From contig JAOSJK010000001.1 in assembly GCA_027494135.1 (NCBI GenBank), forward strand, positions 351,378-415,377: a DNA stretch of 64,000 nucleotides, read 5' to 3'. A program made the translations under genes and the position numbers. Within the stretch, counting starts at the first letter, position 1. The number at the start of each line of letters is the position of its first letter. The stretch comes from Acidimicrobiia bacterium. GTDB lineage: Bacteria; Actinomycetota; Acidimicrobiia; IMCC26256; PALSA-610. The notes beneath the pieces were generated by a model, which saw nothing but the letters and a program-made list of their open reading frames with translations, was not told the origin of the DNA and did no database searches. Shown here one piece after another: positions 8,628 to 22,167 of the stretch.

Positions 8628-10262
8628 TCAGATCCTCGGCTCCTCGATGTGCCGCCCGAAGACCGAGGACAGCGCTCCGACGATCTCGCCGATCGATGCG
8701 TGAGCCGTGACCGCATCGAGAAGCGCAGGCATCAGATTGAGGTTCGGGTCTGCGGCATCGGCGCCGACACGGTCGAGCGCTGCACCCACCGATGCAGAGT
8801 CGCGATCGGCCCTGACCTTCGCCAGCCGCCTGAGCTGCTCCCGCTCGACCTCCGGGCCTATGCGCAGGGTCTCCGGTGGCGCCTCGTCGTTGCCATCGCG
8901 GCACACGTTGACCCCCACGACGAGGTGTCTACCCGAGTTCAGCTTCTGCTCCACCTCGTACGCGGAGTCGGCGATCGCCCCCTGGAACCAGCCGTCTTCG
9001 ACTCCGCGCACGCAGCCCTCGAGGATCGAACCATCGCCGAGGTCGTCGAGCCTCGAGAAGATCTCCTCCGCCCGTCTCTCGATCTCGTCGGTCAGCTCCT
9101 CGACGTACCACGACCCGCCGAGCGGATCAGCGACGTTCGCCACGCGGGTCTCGTGCGCGATCACCTGCTGTGTGCGGAGTGCGAGACGTGCCGCCTTGTC
9201 CGTCGGAAGTGCGTACGTCTCGTCGAATGAGTTGGTGTGCAGGCTCTGGGTACCGCCGAGCACCCCGGCCAGTGCCTCGATGGCCGTTCGCACGAGGTTC
9301 ACCTCCGGCTGCTGCGCCGTGAGCGACACACCTGCGGTCTGGGTGTGGAAGCGCAGGATCATCGACCGCTCGGCCACCGCCCCGTAGCGCTCGCCCATCC
9401 AACGCGCCCAGATCCGACGTGCTGCCCGGTACTTGGCGATCTCCTCGAAGAAGTCGACGTGCGCGTTGAAGAAGAACGAGAGTCGCGGAGCGAAGGCATC
9501 TACCTCGAGGCCGGCCTGCATGCCGAGCTCCACATAGGCGAAGCCGTTCGCGAGTGTGAACGCGAGCTCCTGAGCGGCCGTGGCCCCCGCCTCGCGAATG
9601 TGGTATCCGGACACCGAGATGGGATGCCACCGCGGCATCTCCGCTGCGCAGAACGCGATCGTGTCGCGCACGAGGCGCAGCGAGGGTCGCGGTGGGAAGA
9701 TGAACTCCTTCTGCGCCTGGTACTCCTTCAGGATGTCGTTCTGCAGCGTTCCACCTAGGCGTGCACGTGCTACCCCGCTGCGCTCTGCCGCCGCGACGTA
9801 CATGGCCAGAAGGATCGCCGCCGGGCTGTTGATTGTCATCGAAGCGGTGACCGCGCCGAGATCGATGCCGTGGTACAGGTCCTCGACATCGACGAGCGTG
9901 TCGACCGCGACACCGCAACGCCCCACCTCTCCCAGGGAGAACGGGTCGTCGGAGTCGCGCCCCATCAGTGTCGGCAGGTCGAAGGCGGTGGAGAGGCCGT
10001 CGCCCCCGGCTGCGAGGAGGTCGTGGAAGCGCCTGTTCGTGTCTGTCGCCGTACCGAAGCCGGCGAACATGCGCATCGTCCAGAGCTTCGACCTGTACAT
10101 CGAGGCATAGGGGCCGCGGGTGTACGGATGCTGACCGGGGAAGAGCCCCTCAGCGGGGCCGTAGACGGGCGCCACCGGGACTCCCGACATGGTCTCGAAG
10201 TCGGCGTCCCTTATCACCGAGGTGTCGAACGCCTCTTGCCACCGTTTCCTGGCCGTGCCCAT
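8628..10262 (-). CDS. icmA: Acyl-CoA mutase large subunit, isobutyryl-CoA mutase type
   Basis: This 544-residue TIM-barrel protein belongs to the methylmalonyl-CoA mutase family. The chain ends without the C-terminal cobalamin-binding domain, so it needs a separate small subunit, which is not in this window. Family motifs include [17 protein letters not shown] and [14 protein letters not shown] (the substrate His). Two specificity positions differ from methylmalonyl-CoA mutase: Phe66 in [10 protein letters not shown] replaces Tyr89, and Gln184 in KEYQAQKEF replaces Arg207. Phe and Gln spaced 118 residues apart match isobutyryl-CoA mutase, which interconverts n-butyryl- and isobutyryl-CoA. The residues are seen directly; the substrate is inferred. 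ATG 10262 is the start. Confidence 0.85.
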   Translation of the reverse strand: MGTARKRWQEAFDTSVIRDADFETMSGVPVAPVYGPAEGLFPGQHPYTRGPYASMYRSKLWTMRMFAGFGTATDTNRRFHDLLAAGGDGLSTAFDLPTLMGRDSDDPFSLGEVGRCGVAVDTLVDVEDLYHGIDLGAVTASMTINSPAAILLAMYVAAAERSGVARARLGGTLQNDILKEYQAQKEFIFPPRPSLRLVRDTIAFCAAEMPRWHPISVSGYHIREAGATAAQELAFTLANGFAYVELGMQAGLEVDAFAPRLSFFFNAHVDFFEEIAKYRAARRIWARWMGERYGAVAERSMILRFHTQTAGVSLTAQQPEVNLVRTAIEALAGVLGGTQSLHTNSFDETYALPTDKAARLALRTQQVIAHETRVANVADPLGGSWYVEELTDEIERRAEEIFSRLDDLGDGSILEGCVRGVEDGWFQGAIADSAYEVEQKLNSGRHLVVGVNVCRDGNDEAPPETLRIGPEVEREQLRRLAKVRADRDSASVGAALDRVGADAADPNLNLMPALLDAVTAHASIGEIVGALSSVFGRHIEEPRI

Positions 10263-10412
10263 ATGGTCATGATCCCACGGGCGCGCCGCCCCATCCCATT
10301 CAACCTGCCACTCAGCGTGCTGTCGACTCGAGTGACGTGCAGCCGACCTCCGACAGTAAATTCGCACGACCTGACCCGAACCCGCCGAACCACGAAGCCT
10401 CGAGGAGCCGAC

Positions 10413-11405
10413 ATGGAGCAGCCGAGATCCCCCGACCGCAGCCTCGCTCTCGAGCTCGTCCGGGTTACCGAGGCAGCTGCGCTAGCCGCCGGACGATGGG
10501 TCGGCCGCGGCGACAAGAACTCCGCCGACGGCGCGGCGGTCGACGCGATGCGGTCGGTGTTGAACACGGTCCGCATGAACGGCACCGTCGTCATCGGGGA
10601 GGGTGAGAAGGACGAGGCCCCGATGCTCTACAACGGGGAACAGGTCGGAGACGGCAACCCGCCGGAGGTCGACATCGCGGTGGACCCGATCGACGGGACC
10701 ACCCTCACCTCTCTGGGCCGGGGCGATGCCATAGCCGTCATCGCGGTCTCCGAACGCGGCACGATGTTCGACCCAGGGCCCTGCGTCTACATGGAGAAGA
10801 TCGCAGTCGGGCCCGTCGCCACCGGCGCAGTCGATCTCGGCGCCCCTGTCAAGGCGAATCTGGAAGCCGTCGCAGCAGCGCTCGGCAAGCATGTCCGCGA
10901 CGTCACCGCCGTGGTTCTCGATCGTGACCGGCACACCGAGATCATCCGCGAATGCCGCGATGCCGGTGCTCGCGTGCACCTCATTCCCGACGGCGACGTC
11001 GCCGGTGCGATCGCGGTCGCCTGGGAGGGTTCCGGCTGCGACATCCTCTTCGGCGTCGGAGGCACACCGGAAGGCGTGATCGCGGCCTGCGCACTCAAGG
11101 CGCTCGGCGGCTCGATACAGGCGAGGCTCTGGCCCCGCGATGACGCAGAACGCAACGCTGCGCTCGAAGCGGGCTACGACCTGGAGAGGATCCTCCTCAC
11201 CGACGACCTCGTGTCGGGCGACGACACGTACTTCGCGGCCACGGGGATCACCGACGGCGATCTCATGCGTGGCGTGCGGTACACGGCGGAAGGTGCGAGC
11301 ACCGTCTCGCTCGTCATGCGGTCGCTGAGCGGCACTATCCGCAAGATCGAGACCACACACCGATGGTCGAAGATCGCGAAGATCCCGTCGGTCGGCTTCG
11401 CCTGA
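10413..11405 (+). CDS. glpX: Class II fructose-1,6-bisphosphatase
   Basis: This 330-residue enzyme hydrolyses fructose-1,6-bisphosphate to fructose-6-phosphate in gluconeogenesis, in the cytoplasm. GlpX hallmarks are present: [15 protein letters not shown], the metal-site signature [13 protein letters not shown], and [19 protein letters not shown], with an intact C-terminal half. The length is normal for the family. The start ATG 10413 is preceded by GAGGAG at ideal distance. The gene diverges from the mutase across about 150 bp that must hold both promoters, and it converges with a lipoprotein gene only 7 bp after its stop. Confidence 0.96.
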   Translation: MEQPRSPDRSLALELVRVTEAAALAAGRWVGRGDKNSADGAAVDAMRSVLNTVRMNGTVVIGEGEKDEAPMLYNGEQVGDGNPPEVDIAVDPIDGTTLTSLGRGDAIAVIAVSERGTMFDPGPCVYMEKIAVGPVATGAVDLGAPVKANLEAVAAALGKHVRDVTAVVLDRDRHTEIIRECRDAGARVHLIPDGDVAGAIAVAWEGSGCDILFGVGGTPEGVIAACALKALGGSIQARLWPRDDAERNAALEAGYDLERILLTDDLVSGDDTYFAATGITDGDLMRGVRYTAEGASTVSLVMRSLSGTIRKIETTHRWSKIAKIPSVGFA

Positions 11406-11412
11406 TCGCTGC

Positions 11413-12408
11413 TCAGGCTCTGGGTGGTCTCAGCGCGGGCCACGCCGCACTCGACGTCGTTGCGAAGTCGTACACCGACCAACCCAGCGCGCCGTTCTCA
11501 CGCGCCGCAGTGACGAAGCCCGCGTAGTCGTCACGTGTCGCTAGATCCCCGATCCCTCCGATGGGGTGCACGGGAATCCCGCTGTCGCCCAGGTTTGCCC
11601 GCAGCCTTCGGATGTTCTCGTCGGTGTAGCGCCTCGCACTCCGGTAGCCCGACTCCTCGGACCGGAAGGTCCAGTACCCCATCGTCATCCAGACCTCGTA
11701 ATGGGGCGCGAGCGCCCGGTAGGGGAAGGCGGGCCAGAGTGCCGGATTGATCACCTCGGTCGCGACTGGTGGAAAGACGATCGCCCCCAGCGGATCTCCT
11801 TCTGCGGCCTCCGCCACGCGCTCCGAGAGATCGAGCAGACGGCGATTGCGCGTCGCGGTGTCCGGCACGCTCTCGGTCCACTCGATGTCGACCGCGACGC
11901 CGTCGAAGCGATGGCCCCCCACCTCGTATGCGAGCAGGTGCTCGATGCGCGCCACGTCGGCGTCGACGTCGGCGAGCCTCGGCAGGAACCAGGCGACCAC
12001 GCGCACACCCTGCTCGTGGGCCCTCACCAGGAAGCGCTCCACGAGCCCCTCGTCCACCAGCATCCCCGGTGATCGGGCGTCGTCTTTCGAGGCCTGCAGG
12101 AACAGCGTCTCGACGCCGACCGCCGCCATGTCGTCGACCGACGACGGAGAGACCGGAGGGAGTCCGCCCTCGGTGAAGGCCGGCGAGTAGTCGTACGCAT
12201 CGACCCATGTTCCAAGGCCCGCATATGGGGAGAGGTCGCGCGTGCGCGGCATCGCGGGAGGTTTCCCCTCGTCGCTCTTCCCAGGCACCGTCGTGCCGGA
12301 AGCATCACCGGCAGGGCGCTGCGTGGTGCCATCGCCGCTCGAGCAGGAAGACACCTGCGCCGCGACGAGAGTCAGCACTGCCAGGAGGAGGACGGGACGA
12401 CGCGTCAT
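11413..12408 (-). CDS. Putative TIM-barrel glycoside hydrolase-like lipoprotein
   Basis: This 331-residue protein begins with a lipoprotein signal: MTRRP, a hydrophobic stretch LLLAVLTLVAA, then a Cys in VSSCSSG. A Ser/Gly/Thr-rich linker leads to a single domain with features of a sugar-binding TIM barrel: GLGTWVDAYDYS, VRVVAWFLPRL, RFDGVAVDIEWTES and YEVWMTMGYWTF. The acidic pair in AVDIEW is where GH18-like or related barrels carry catalytic acids, but I cannot place it in a numbered GH family. It would sit on the outer face of the membrane. It lies 58 bp downstream of atpC on the same strand and may be the last cistron of the ATP synthase transcript. Confidence 0.72.
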   Translation of the reverse strand: MTRRPVLLLAVLTLVAAQVSSCSSGDGTTQRPAGDASGTTVPGKSDEGKPPAMPRTRDLSPYAGLGTWVDAYDYSPAFTEGGLPPVSPSSVDDMAAVGVETLFLQASKDDARSPGMLVDEGLVERFLVRAHEQGVRVVAWFLPRLADVDADVARIEHLLAYEVGGHRFDGVAVDIEWTESVPDTATRNRRLLDLSERVAEAAEGDPLGAIVFPPVATEVINPALWPAFPYRALAPHYEVWMTMGYWTFRSEESGYRSARRYTDENIRRLRANLGDSGIPVHPIGGIGDLATRDDYAGFVTAARENGALGWSVYDFATTSSAAWPALRPPRA

Positions 12409-12466
12409 CGCACGGCATCCCGGACAGAACCGGGCTTCCGCGCGCTCCCGACGCATGAGAGAACGG

Positions 12467-15228
<2,762 letters not shown>

Positions 15229-15229
<1 letters not shown>

Positions 15230-16833
15230 TACTCGGTCTCCAGGGTCTCTGGCGACTCCGGCTCACCGGCGCGCTCGGCGTCGGTGGCGGTCACGTCTGC
15301 GCTTCCGGTCGAAGCCCGGATCGCCGCGGTGAACTGGTCCTTGAAGTCGGTCACTGCCCTGGACAGGGCCTCGCCGTCGGGCATCTGCCCGGTCTGTGAG
15401 ATCCCGAGGAGCATGTCGGCGTGGCGGGTGCGGAACCACTCGAGCATCTCGCGCTCGAAGCGGCCCACCTCGTCGACCGGCAGGTCGTCGAGGGCTCCCG
15501 ATGTGCCGGCGTAGATCGAGATCACCTGCTCCTCGACGGGCATCGGAGAGTTCAGGTTCTGCTTCAACAGCTCGACGAGCCGCGCTCCCCTCTCGAGCTG
15601 CGCCTTCGAGACAGCGTCGAGCTCTGAACCGAACGTGGCGAAGGCCTCGAGCTCGCGGAACTGCGCGAGGTCGAGCTTCAGCGTCCCCGAGACCGACCTC
15701 ATGGCCTTGATCTGCGCCGCGCCACCGACACGCGACACGGAGATGCCGACGTCGACGGCCGGGCGGACACCCGCCTTGAAGAGGTCGTCCTGCAGGTAGA
15801 TCTGGCCGTCGGTGATCGAGATGACGTTCGTCGGGATGTACGCCGAGACGTCGCCCGCCTTGGTCTCGATCACGGGCAGCGCCGTCAGCGAGCCGGCACC
15901 GCGATCGTCGCTGAGCTTCGCCGCTCTCTCCAGGAGGCGCGAGTGCAGATAGAAGACGTCACCGGGGTAGGCCTCCCGCCCCGGGGGGCGGCGCAGCAGG
16001 AGTGAGAGCTGCCGGTATGCCTCTGCCTGCTTCGACAGGTCGTCGTACACGACGAGGGCGTGCTCGCCGTTCTCCATCCAGTGCTGGCCCATCGCGCAGC
16101 CCCCGTATGGCGCGAGGTACTTGAAGACTGCGCCGGCCGCTGCAGGAGCGTTCACCACGACCGTGTACTCCATTGCGCCGTGGCGTTCGAGAACGGCGAC
16201 AGTCTGGGCGACGGTAGAGCCCTTCTGCCCGACCGCGACGTAGATGCACTTCACGCCCTGACCCTTCTGGTTCAGGATCGTGTCGATGGCGACCGTCGTC
16301 TTGCCTGTCTTTCGGTCGCCGATGATGAGCTCGCGCTGACCCCTGCCTATCGGGGTCATGGCGTCGATAGCTTTGATTCCGGTCTGCAGCGCCTCGTGAA
16401 CGGGCTTGCGGCCCGTAATGCCCGGAGCCTGGATCTCCATGCGTCGCATCGTGGCCTGTGACACCGGCCCCTTGCCGTCGATCGGCACTCCCAGCGCGTC
16501 GACGACACGACCCAGCAGGGAGTCGCCGACCGGCACCGAGAGGATCCGGTCCGTGGCGGTGACCGACATGCCCTCCTCGATGTCGCTCGCCTCTCCGAGA
16601 ACGACGGCGCCGATCGAGTCCTCGTCGAGGTTCAGCGCGAGTCCGAGGACGCCGCCCTCGAACTCGAGGAGCTCGTTGACCGCCGCGTTCGGCAGTCCGG
16701 CGACGCGCGCGATGCCGTCGCCGACCTCCAGCACCCGGCCGACCTGCGCCTTCGTGAGCGACGGCGAGAAACCGCCGATGTGCCGCTTCAGCGCCCCTGC
16801 GATCTCGTCGGCGTTGATGGTGAGTTCCGCCAT
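15229..16833 (-). CDS. atpA: F1 ATP synthase alpha subunit
   Basis: This 534-residue non-catalytic nucleotide-binding subunit has its Walker A in [15 protein letters not shown]. The arginine-finger region is [12 protein letters not shown], and the N-terminal crown domain begins [19 protein letters not shown]. It is about 25-30 residues longer than typical because of an acidic Ser/Thr/Glu-rich tail ([18 protein letters not shown]) after the usual end; the tail has no recognised function. The stop overlaps atpG by one base, and the start abuts the atpH stop. Confidence 0.97.
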
Positions 16834-17376
16834 CAGATCTGCTCCTTCAGCTGCTCGAGACGGTGCCGGACACTGCCGTCGATGACCACGTCGCCCACGC
16901 GCGCGACGATCCCTCCCAGGACCCTGGGATCGACGATGAGCTTGATCTCGACCTGCTTGCCCGTCGCCTCACCGAGCGCGGCGGCGAGTCGTCGCTGCTG
17001 ATCGTCGTCGAGGGGTACCGCCGATCGCACCTCCGCCACCTCGTGGGATCGCGACTCGGCAGCGATCTCGACGAGGCGATTGACGACCGCGGGCAGATCA
17101 TTGACCCGGCCGATGCCGACGACGAAGGACGCAATCGCCCTCGATACCGCCAAGGCCTTGCCTCCCAGCAGCTCCTCGACGACGGCCTGCCGCCGCTCGG
17201 CGGGGATCGCGGGATCGCTCAGCGCAGTGCGCAGCTCGTCGTTGCCCTCGAAGACCCGGGCGAAGCGGAAGAGCTCGTCCTCGACCTCGCCCAGTAGGTC
17301 CTCGGCCTCGACTATGTCGAAGATCGCCCGCGCGTACGCGTCGATGCGGTGCGCGACCCCCGCCGGACGTGCTCAC
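16833..17376 (-). CDS. atpH: F1 ATP synthase delta subunit, one frame break near the start
   Basis: This is the peripheral-stalk (OSCP-like) subunit, about 180 residues. Conserved segments are [12 protein letters not shown] near the N-terminus, [17 protein letters not shown] in the middle, and the C-terminal [21 protein letters not shown]. In the present sequence the correct frame has no start codon after the atpF stop. GTG 17376, which overlaps that stop (GTGA), becomes the start if one extra base in the C-run at 17357-17361 is removed, giving [16 protein letters not shown]. The break therefore looks like a homopolymer error. Confidence 0.92.
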
Positions 17377-18041
17377 TTGCTGCCGACCTGGTTGATGTAG
17401 CTCTCCACGAGGGCGAGCTGTGTCTCGCGGTCGAGGCTGCGCTCCACGATGCGCTCCGCAAGCTCGATCGATAGGTCGGCGACCCTCGACTGGAGATCTG
17501 CCATGGCGCGGCTTCCGGCGAGCCTGATGTCCTCTGCGGCCCGGGAGCGCAGGTCGGAGGCCTCACCCTCCGCACGCGCGATCAGGTCGCGACGCATCGA
17601 GTCGGCAGCGGCACGCGCCTCCTCGATGATGCGGCCGGCCTCGTCGCGCGCGTCGGCGAGCTGAGCGCGGTACTCGACAAGCAGGTCCTCCGCCTCGCCC
17701 TTGGCGCTCTCAGCCCTCTCGAGGTCACTGCGGATGCCTTCCTCACGAGTCTGCATCATGGTTCGTACTGCGGGGAGTCCGAACTTCCACATGAACCCGA
17801 ACAGGACGAGGAAGGCCGCGCTGCCCCAGATCAGCTCGTTGGTCGCGGGGAGGATCGGGCTGGGCGCCTCGTGGCAGTCCTCGGGATCACCGCCGGCTTC
17901 GAGCAGGTGGATGCAGTGCTCCTGAACCTCGGTGAGCTCCGCTTCGGCGCCCTCGCCCTCCGCCGCGAACGCGGGGGCAGCGAAGGCGACCGTCGAGAGC
18001 GCGGCCACGCCGATGCCCGCGAAGCAGTGTCGGATACGCAC
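17373..18041 (-). CDS. atpF: Fo ATP synthase b subunit with signal-peptide-like leader
   Basis: This 222-residue subunit b forms the peripheral stalk. The membrane anchor is at residues 70-88 (LIWGSAAFLVLFGFMWKFG), followed by a long charged coiled coil ending in ERIVERSLDRETQLALV. Ahead of the anchor there is an unusual extension. It starts with a basic residue-led hydrophobic stretch and an AFAAPAFAA cleavage-like site (residues 1-27). An acidic segment with Cys43 and Cys56 (EHCIHLLEAGGDPEDCHE) follows and would face outside. Ordinary b subunits start a few residues before their anchor. Whether the leader is cleaved is unknown. Confidence 0.95.
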   Translation of the reverse strand: MRIRHCFAGIGVAALSTVAFAAPAFAAEGEGAEAELTEVQEHCIHLLEAGGDPEDCHEAPSPILPATNELIWGSAAFLVLFGFMWKFGLPAVRTMMQTREEGIRSDLERAESAKGEAEDLLVEYRAQLADARDEAGRIIEEARAAADSMRRDLIARAEGEASDLRSRAAEDIRLAGSRAMADLQSRVADLSIELAERIVERSLDRETQLALVESYINQVGSK

Positions 18042-18062
18042 GGTTGCTCCTTTGCCGATCGA

Positions 18063-19107
<1,045 letters not shown>

Positions 19108-19112
19108 CTAGG

Positions 19113-19544
19113 TCAGTCCTTTCCACCGTGTGCCGGGCCGGCCGGCGCCAGGCCTGGGTAAGCAAGCGTCATGCTCACCGAGTGCGCCTCCCAGACCAGC
19201 AGGCCGAGGTGCGTCACTGCGAGGGTCACTCCGAAGGCGGGGAAGTCGAGCCAGGTTGCGTGGCGCAGCAGGAGAAGAGCGACCGTCACGACCGCGAGCC
19301 GCATCACATAGCCGCCCAGCACCACGCCACCGAGCACCGCCGTCGATCGACGCGCCGCCCACCCCTGTGCAGCCGCGGCGAAGGCCAGGTTCGCTATGAC
19401 GATCGCGATCCCGACCGCCGCGCCCGTCGCACCTCCGAATCCGCGGACCACCGCCGCCACCAGCACGATGATCGGCGCCACGAGGAGTCCTCGTCGGGCG
19501 AGATCGCGTGCGATCTCCTTCTCTACGGGAGGGTTCGTGCCCAA
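19113..19544 (-). CDS. atpI: AtpI-like ATP synthase accessory membrane protein
   Basis: This protein of about 143 residues has four predicted membrane segments, for example LLVAPIIVLVAAVVRGFG, AAVGIAIVIANLAFAAAA and LAVVTVALLLL. This shape and its position between an atpZ-like gene and atpB fit AtpI, an assembly factor for the c ring. TTG 19544 is chosen because AGGAGGG lies about six bases upstream, inside the end of the preceding gene, with which it overlaps by 22 bp. Sequence conservation in this family is weak, so position carries much of the call. Confidence 0.75.
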   Translation of the reverse strand: MGTNPPVEKEIARDLARRGLLVAPIIVLVAAVVRGFGGATGAAVGIAIVIANLAFAAAAQGWAARRSTAVLGGVVLGGYVMRLAVVTVALLLLRHATWLDFPAFGVTLAVTHLGLLVWEAHSVSMTLAYPGLAPAGPAHGGKD

Positions 19545-19819
19545 GGCTTTCCCTCCTCTTCGAGGCGCATACGCTCCTTGTAGGCGTAGTAGCTCCGCAC
19601 CGCCATCCCGACCACGGCAACGACGAGCAGCACGATCGTGAGCAGCGGCTGGGTATCGAGGCGCCTGTCGAGCCACGCACCCGTCAGCAGGAAGATGACC
19701 GGGACGGCGACCAGCTCCACGGCGAGCGCCAGGGCGTTCCCGAAGCCTTCGTAGAGGCTCCTGCTCTCGTCGAGCCGCGCCTCGGCGCGCGCCGCATCCG
19801 AGCCCGCGTTCGTCACCAT
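19523..19819 (-). CDS. AtpZ/ATPase_gene1-like small membrane protein
   Basis: This protein of 98 residues has two membrane helices (ALALAVELVAVPVIFLLTGA and LLTIVLLVVAVVGMAV) joined by the short loop WLDRRLDTQP. A helix-Gly-x-x-Leu-Asp hairpin at the head of an atp operon is typical of the AtpZ/ATPase_gene1 family, which is implicated in Fo assembly or Mg/Ca movement. ATG 19819, preceded by GGGGGAG, is preferred over a start seven codons upstream. It is the first gene of the ATP synthase operon. Confidence 0.75.
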   Translation of the reverse strand: MVTNAGSDAARAEARLDESRSLYEGFGNALALAVELVAVPVIFLLTGAWLDRRLDTQPLLTIVLLVVAVVGMAVRSYYAYKERMRLEEEGKPWARTLP

Positions 19820-19927
19820 CAGCGCTCCCCCGCGCGCCACCGCAGCGCGCTTGTGAACCGTTTCGCAATGTACGGTCGGGCTCGAGCGCGAGTCAAACCG
19901 GGGCCGGCCGCTCCATAGACTCCTGCC

Positions 19928-20320
19928 ATGCCTCGTCGCCTGTTGGTCGCGCCCGCCCTCGCGGCGCTGGGCATCGGGATCCTAGCCATGCACGGCCTCA
20001 CGACCACCGGTGTCCCCGACGGCGGGTACACCCGACCCGTCGCGATGCACACCACTCCCCACACGGCTCCCCCGCCGTCCCCGCGGGTGGGGGCGCACTC
20101 GGCCCCCGACCGCGGAGGCCTCCACCCCGGACTCGGTGCCTGCCTGTGGATCCTCACGACGGCAGCCGCCCTGACATCGGTCGTCCGGCCAGGCCGGCCC
20201 CAGCGGGCACGCAGTCACATCCGCGGAGCCGTTGCAAGCGTCGGGGCGGTCCTCTCGGCTGCGGGGCCGGCACCGCCCCCCGACCTCTCCCCCGCGCGCC
20301 TCGGAGTCTCCAGGCGCTGA
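19928..20320 (+). CDS. DUF6153-like small membrane protein
   Basis: This 130-residue protein begins with a hydrophobic helix, LLVAPALAALGIGILAMHGL. A His/Pro-rich outside loop (MHTTPHTAPPP) follows, then a second hydrophobic stretch around ACLWILTTAAALTSVV, and a basic/Pro-rich tail. The arrangement, including the AMHGL end of the first helix, resembles DUF6153 proteins of actinobacteria. The following gene encodes a Met/His-rich cupredoxin, so a link to copper is plausible but not shown. ATG 19928 diverges from the atp operon across about 110 bp. Confidence 0.55.
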   Translation: MPRRLLVAPALAALGIGILAMHGLTTTGVPDGGYTRPVAMHTTPHTAPPPSPRVGAHSAPDRGGLHPGLGACLWILTTAAALTSVVRPGRPQRARSHIRGAVASVGAVLSAAGPAPPPDLSPARLGVSRR

Positions 20321-20389
20321 TCCTCGCCCGACGTCAAACGGCCGAGCGCGCCCGCGCGCGGCCATCGCCACGAGCGAGAGGCAGACACA

Positions 20390-20845
20390 GTGAAGACCAA
20401 CGGAGTACGGCTCCTAGTCGTCGCCGCGACGCTGCTCACGGCTACCGCCGGGCTCACGGCCTGCGGAGGCGGCGGTGGGAGCGGGAGCATGGACATGGGC
20501 ATGGGCATGGGCCACGAGCACATGCACCAGGGCGCTCCGGCGGCACCCGACCCGGTAGCCGATGGCGCCCGCACGATCCGTGTCGTCGCCACCTCGTTCA
20601 GCTTCGCGCCGAGCGAGATCAGAATCGATGCCGGCGAGGAGGTCGCCATCGAGCTCACGTCGGAGGACGTCACGCACGATTTCGTCGTCGACGGGCCTCC
20701 GGGCCACGTCGTCGCGGCCGCCGCAGGCGAGACGGCGACCGGCGGCCTCCGCATCGACGATCCGGGCGATTACCCCGTGTACTGCTCGGTCTCGGGGCAC
20801 CGGAGCGCGGGAATGGAGGGAGTGATCGTGGTCGCCGCCGCCTGA
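20390..20845 (+). CDS. Cupredoxin-domain lipoprotein with Met/His-rich segment
   Basis: This 151-residue protein has a lipoprotein signal with the lipobox Cys25 in GLTACGGG. A metal-binding-looking stretch MDMGMGMGHEHMHQG follows at residues 34-48, then a plastocyanin-like domain. The type 1 copper ligands are visible: His96 in VTHDF, Cys132 in VYCSVSGH, His137 and Met142 (SAGMEG). It should sit on the outer face of the membrane and bind copper, for electron transfer or copper handling. It starts at GTG 20390, about 70 bp after the DUF6153-like gene, and converges with the wecA-like gene. Confidence 0.88.
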   Translation: MKTNGVRLLVVAATLLTATAGLTACGGGGGSGSMDMGMGMGHEHMHQGAPAAPDPVADGARTIRVVATSFSFAPSEIRIDAGEEVAIELTSEDVTHDFVVDGPPGHVVAAAAGETATGGLRIDDPGDYPVYCSVSGHRSAGMEGVIVVAAA

Positions 20846-20898
20846 TCCGGGCGCCCGGGCAACTCCCCGGCCACCGGTTCCGGCCCGTTCGGGTCGGG

Positions 20899-22136
20899 TC
20901 AGGCCCGGCGCCGCTGCCGGCGGGATTCGAGGTCCACGACGTCGACGACCCCGGCAGCGTTGCTCGGGTCGCCGCCTCCGGGGCCTCTCGGTGCTCGCCG
21001 GCGTCGTCGGCCGACGCGAATGCCCGCGACGGATGCCGGCTGCGAGACGAGCGACGCCCTGGGTGGAATACGACGACCAGGACAAGCGCAAGGGCGCCGA
21101 GGGCGAAGGGCACGATCGCGTTGCCACGGTTCGTGTAGGTCGGCAGCAGGGCGACCCCGGAGAGGAGCGCGGTCCATGCCCAGAGGATCATCACTGCGCG
21201 TCGCGGCCCGTGACCCAGCCGCACCAGTCTGTGGTGCAGGTGACCCGCATCGGCCCGGTGCCAAGGGTTGCGGCTCGCGATCCGCCGCACGAACGAGAAG
21301 GCGATGTCGATCATCGGCACGCCGAGGATGATCAACGGGATCAGCAGCGGCGCGAAGAAGAAGTACGTGTTCCCGCTGAAGTTGAAGTCGGTGCGTCCAC
21401 CGATGGTGATGGTCGGCACCGCCAGGAGCAGACCGAGGAACAGCGCTCCGGCGTCGCCCATGAAGATCCTGGCCGGGTTGAAGTTCCAGGGCAGGAACCC
21501 GATGCAGACCCCGACGGCAATGGCCGCCACGAGTGGTGCGATGTTCGATCCCTCCAGGAAACCGGCGTCGAAGAGACGGTCGGCGAAGAGGAAGAGCGCG
21601 CCGCCCGCGATCGCGACGATCCCGGCGGCCAATCCGTCGAGTCCGTCCACGAGGTTCACGGCCTGCGCCATGAGCACCACCCACAGCACCGTCACCAGCG
21701 GCGCGTAGTCGGGTCCGAGAACGACGAGATCCGAGTTGAACGGCACTCGGAAGAAGAACATCGTCACGCCGAAGTACGCGAGGAGGCTCGCGCTCAGGAC
21801 CTGGCCCGCGACCTTCGCCGGCGGGGGAGACCTCGATCAAGTCGTCGAGAGCCCCGACCAGGAACATGACGCCCGCCGCCACGACGACGCCCAGAGGCTC
21901 CGAGTTGTCCCTGAAGATGTCGCGGAACTGATCCAACCGCGACGCAACGGCCATCGCGGCCAGGAATCCTGCGAACATCGCGGCGCCACCGAGCGTCGGA
22001 GTCGGCCGGGTGTGCACGTGGCGCGCGCGGATGGACTGACGACCGCTCCGAAGCGCACCGCAAGAAGGCGCACCAAGGGGGTGAGAAGTAACGTCGTCGC
22101 CGCCGCCACACCGACGACGACCGCGTACCCCTTCAT
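20899..22136 (-). CDS. wecA: Undecaprenyl-phosphate sugar-1-phosphate transferase (WecA/TagO/MraY family), frame broken
   Basis: This polytopic membrane enzyme attaches a sugar-1-phosphate (GlcNAc-1-P in WecA) to the lipid carrier, starting cell-wall polymers such as arabinogalactan or teichoic acids. It begins MKGYAVVVGVAAATTLLLTP. Family motifs are HTRPTPTLGGAAMFAGF, LVGALDDLIEVSP (the Asp pair), AVNLVDGLDGLAAG, FMGDAGALFLG and the loop DAGHLHHRLVRLGHG. Two indels interrupt it: one in a GC repeat near 22021, and an extra base in the G-run at 21823-21827 (correction gives EVSPPAKVAGQV). The C-terminus is uncertain, so 20899 is the most plausible stop of several. It is encoded between glyA and the atp operon, as in other actinobacteria. 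Confidence 0.88.
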
Positions 22137-22167
22137 CCTCTCGCCCTCTCAATCCGGCCGGGCGGCC

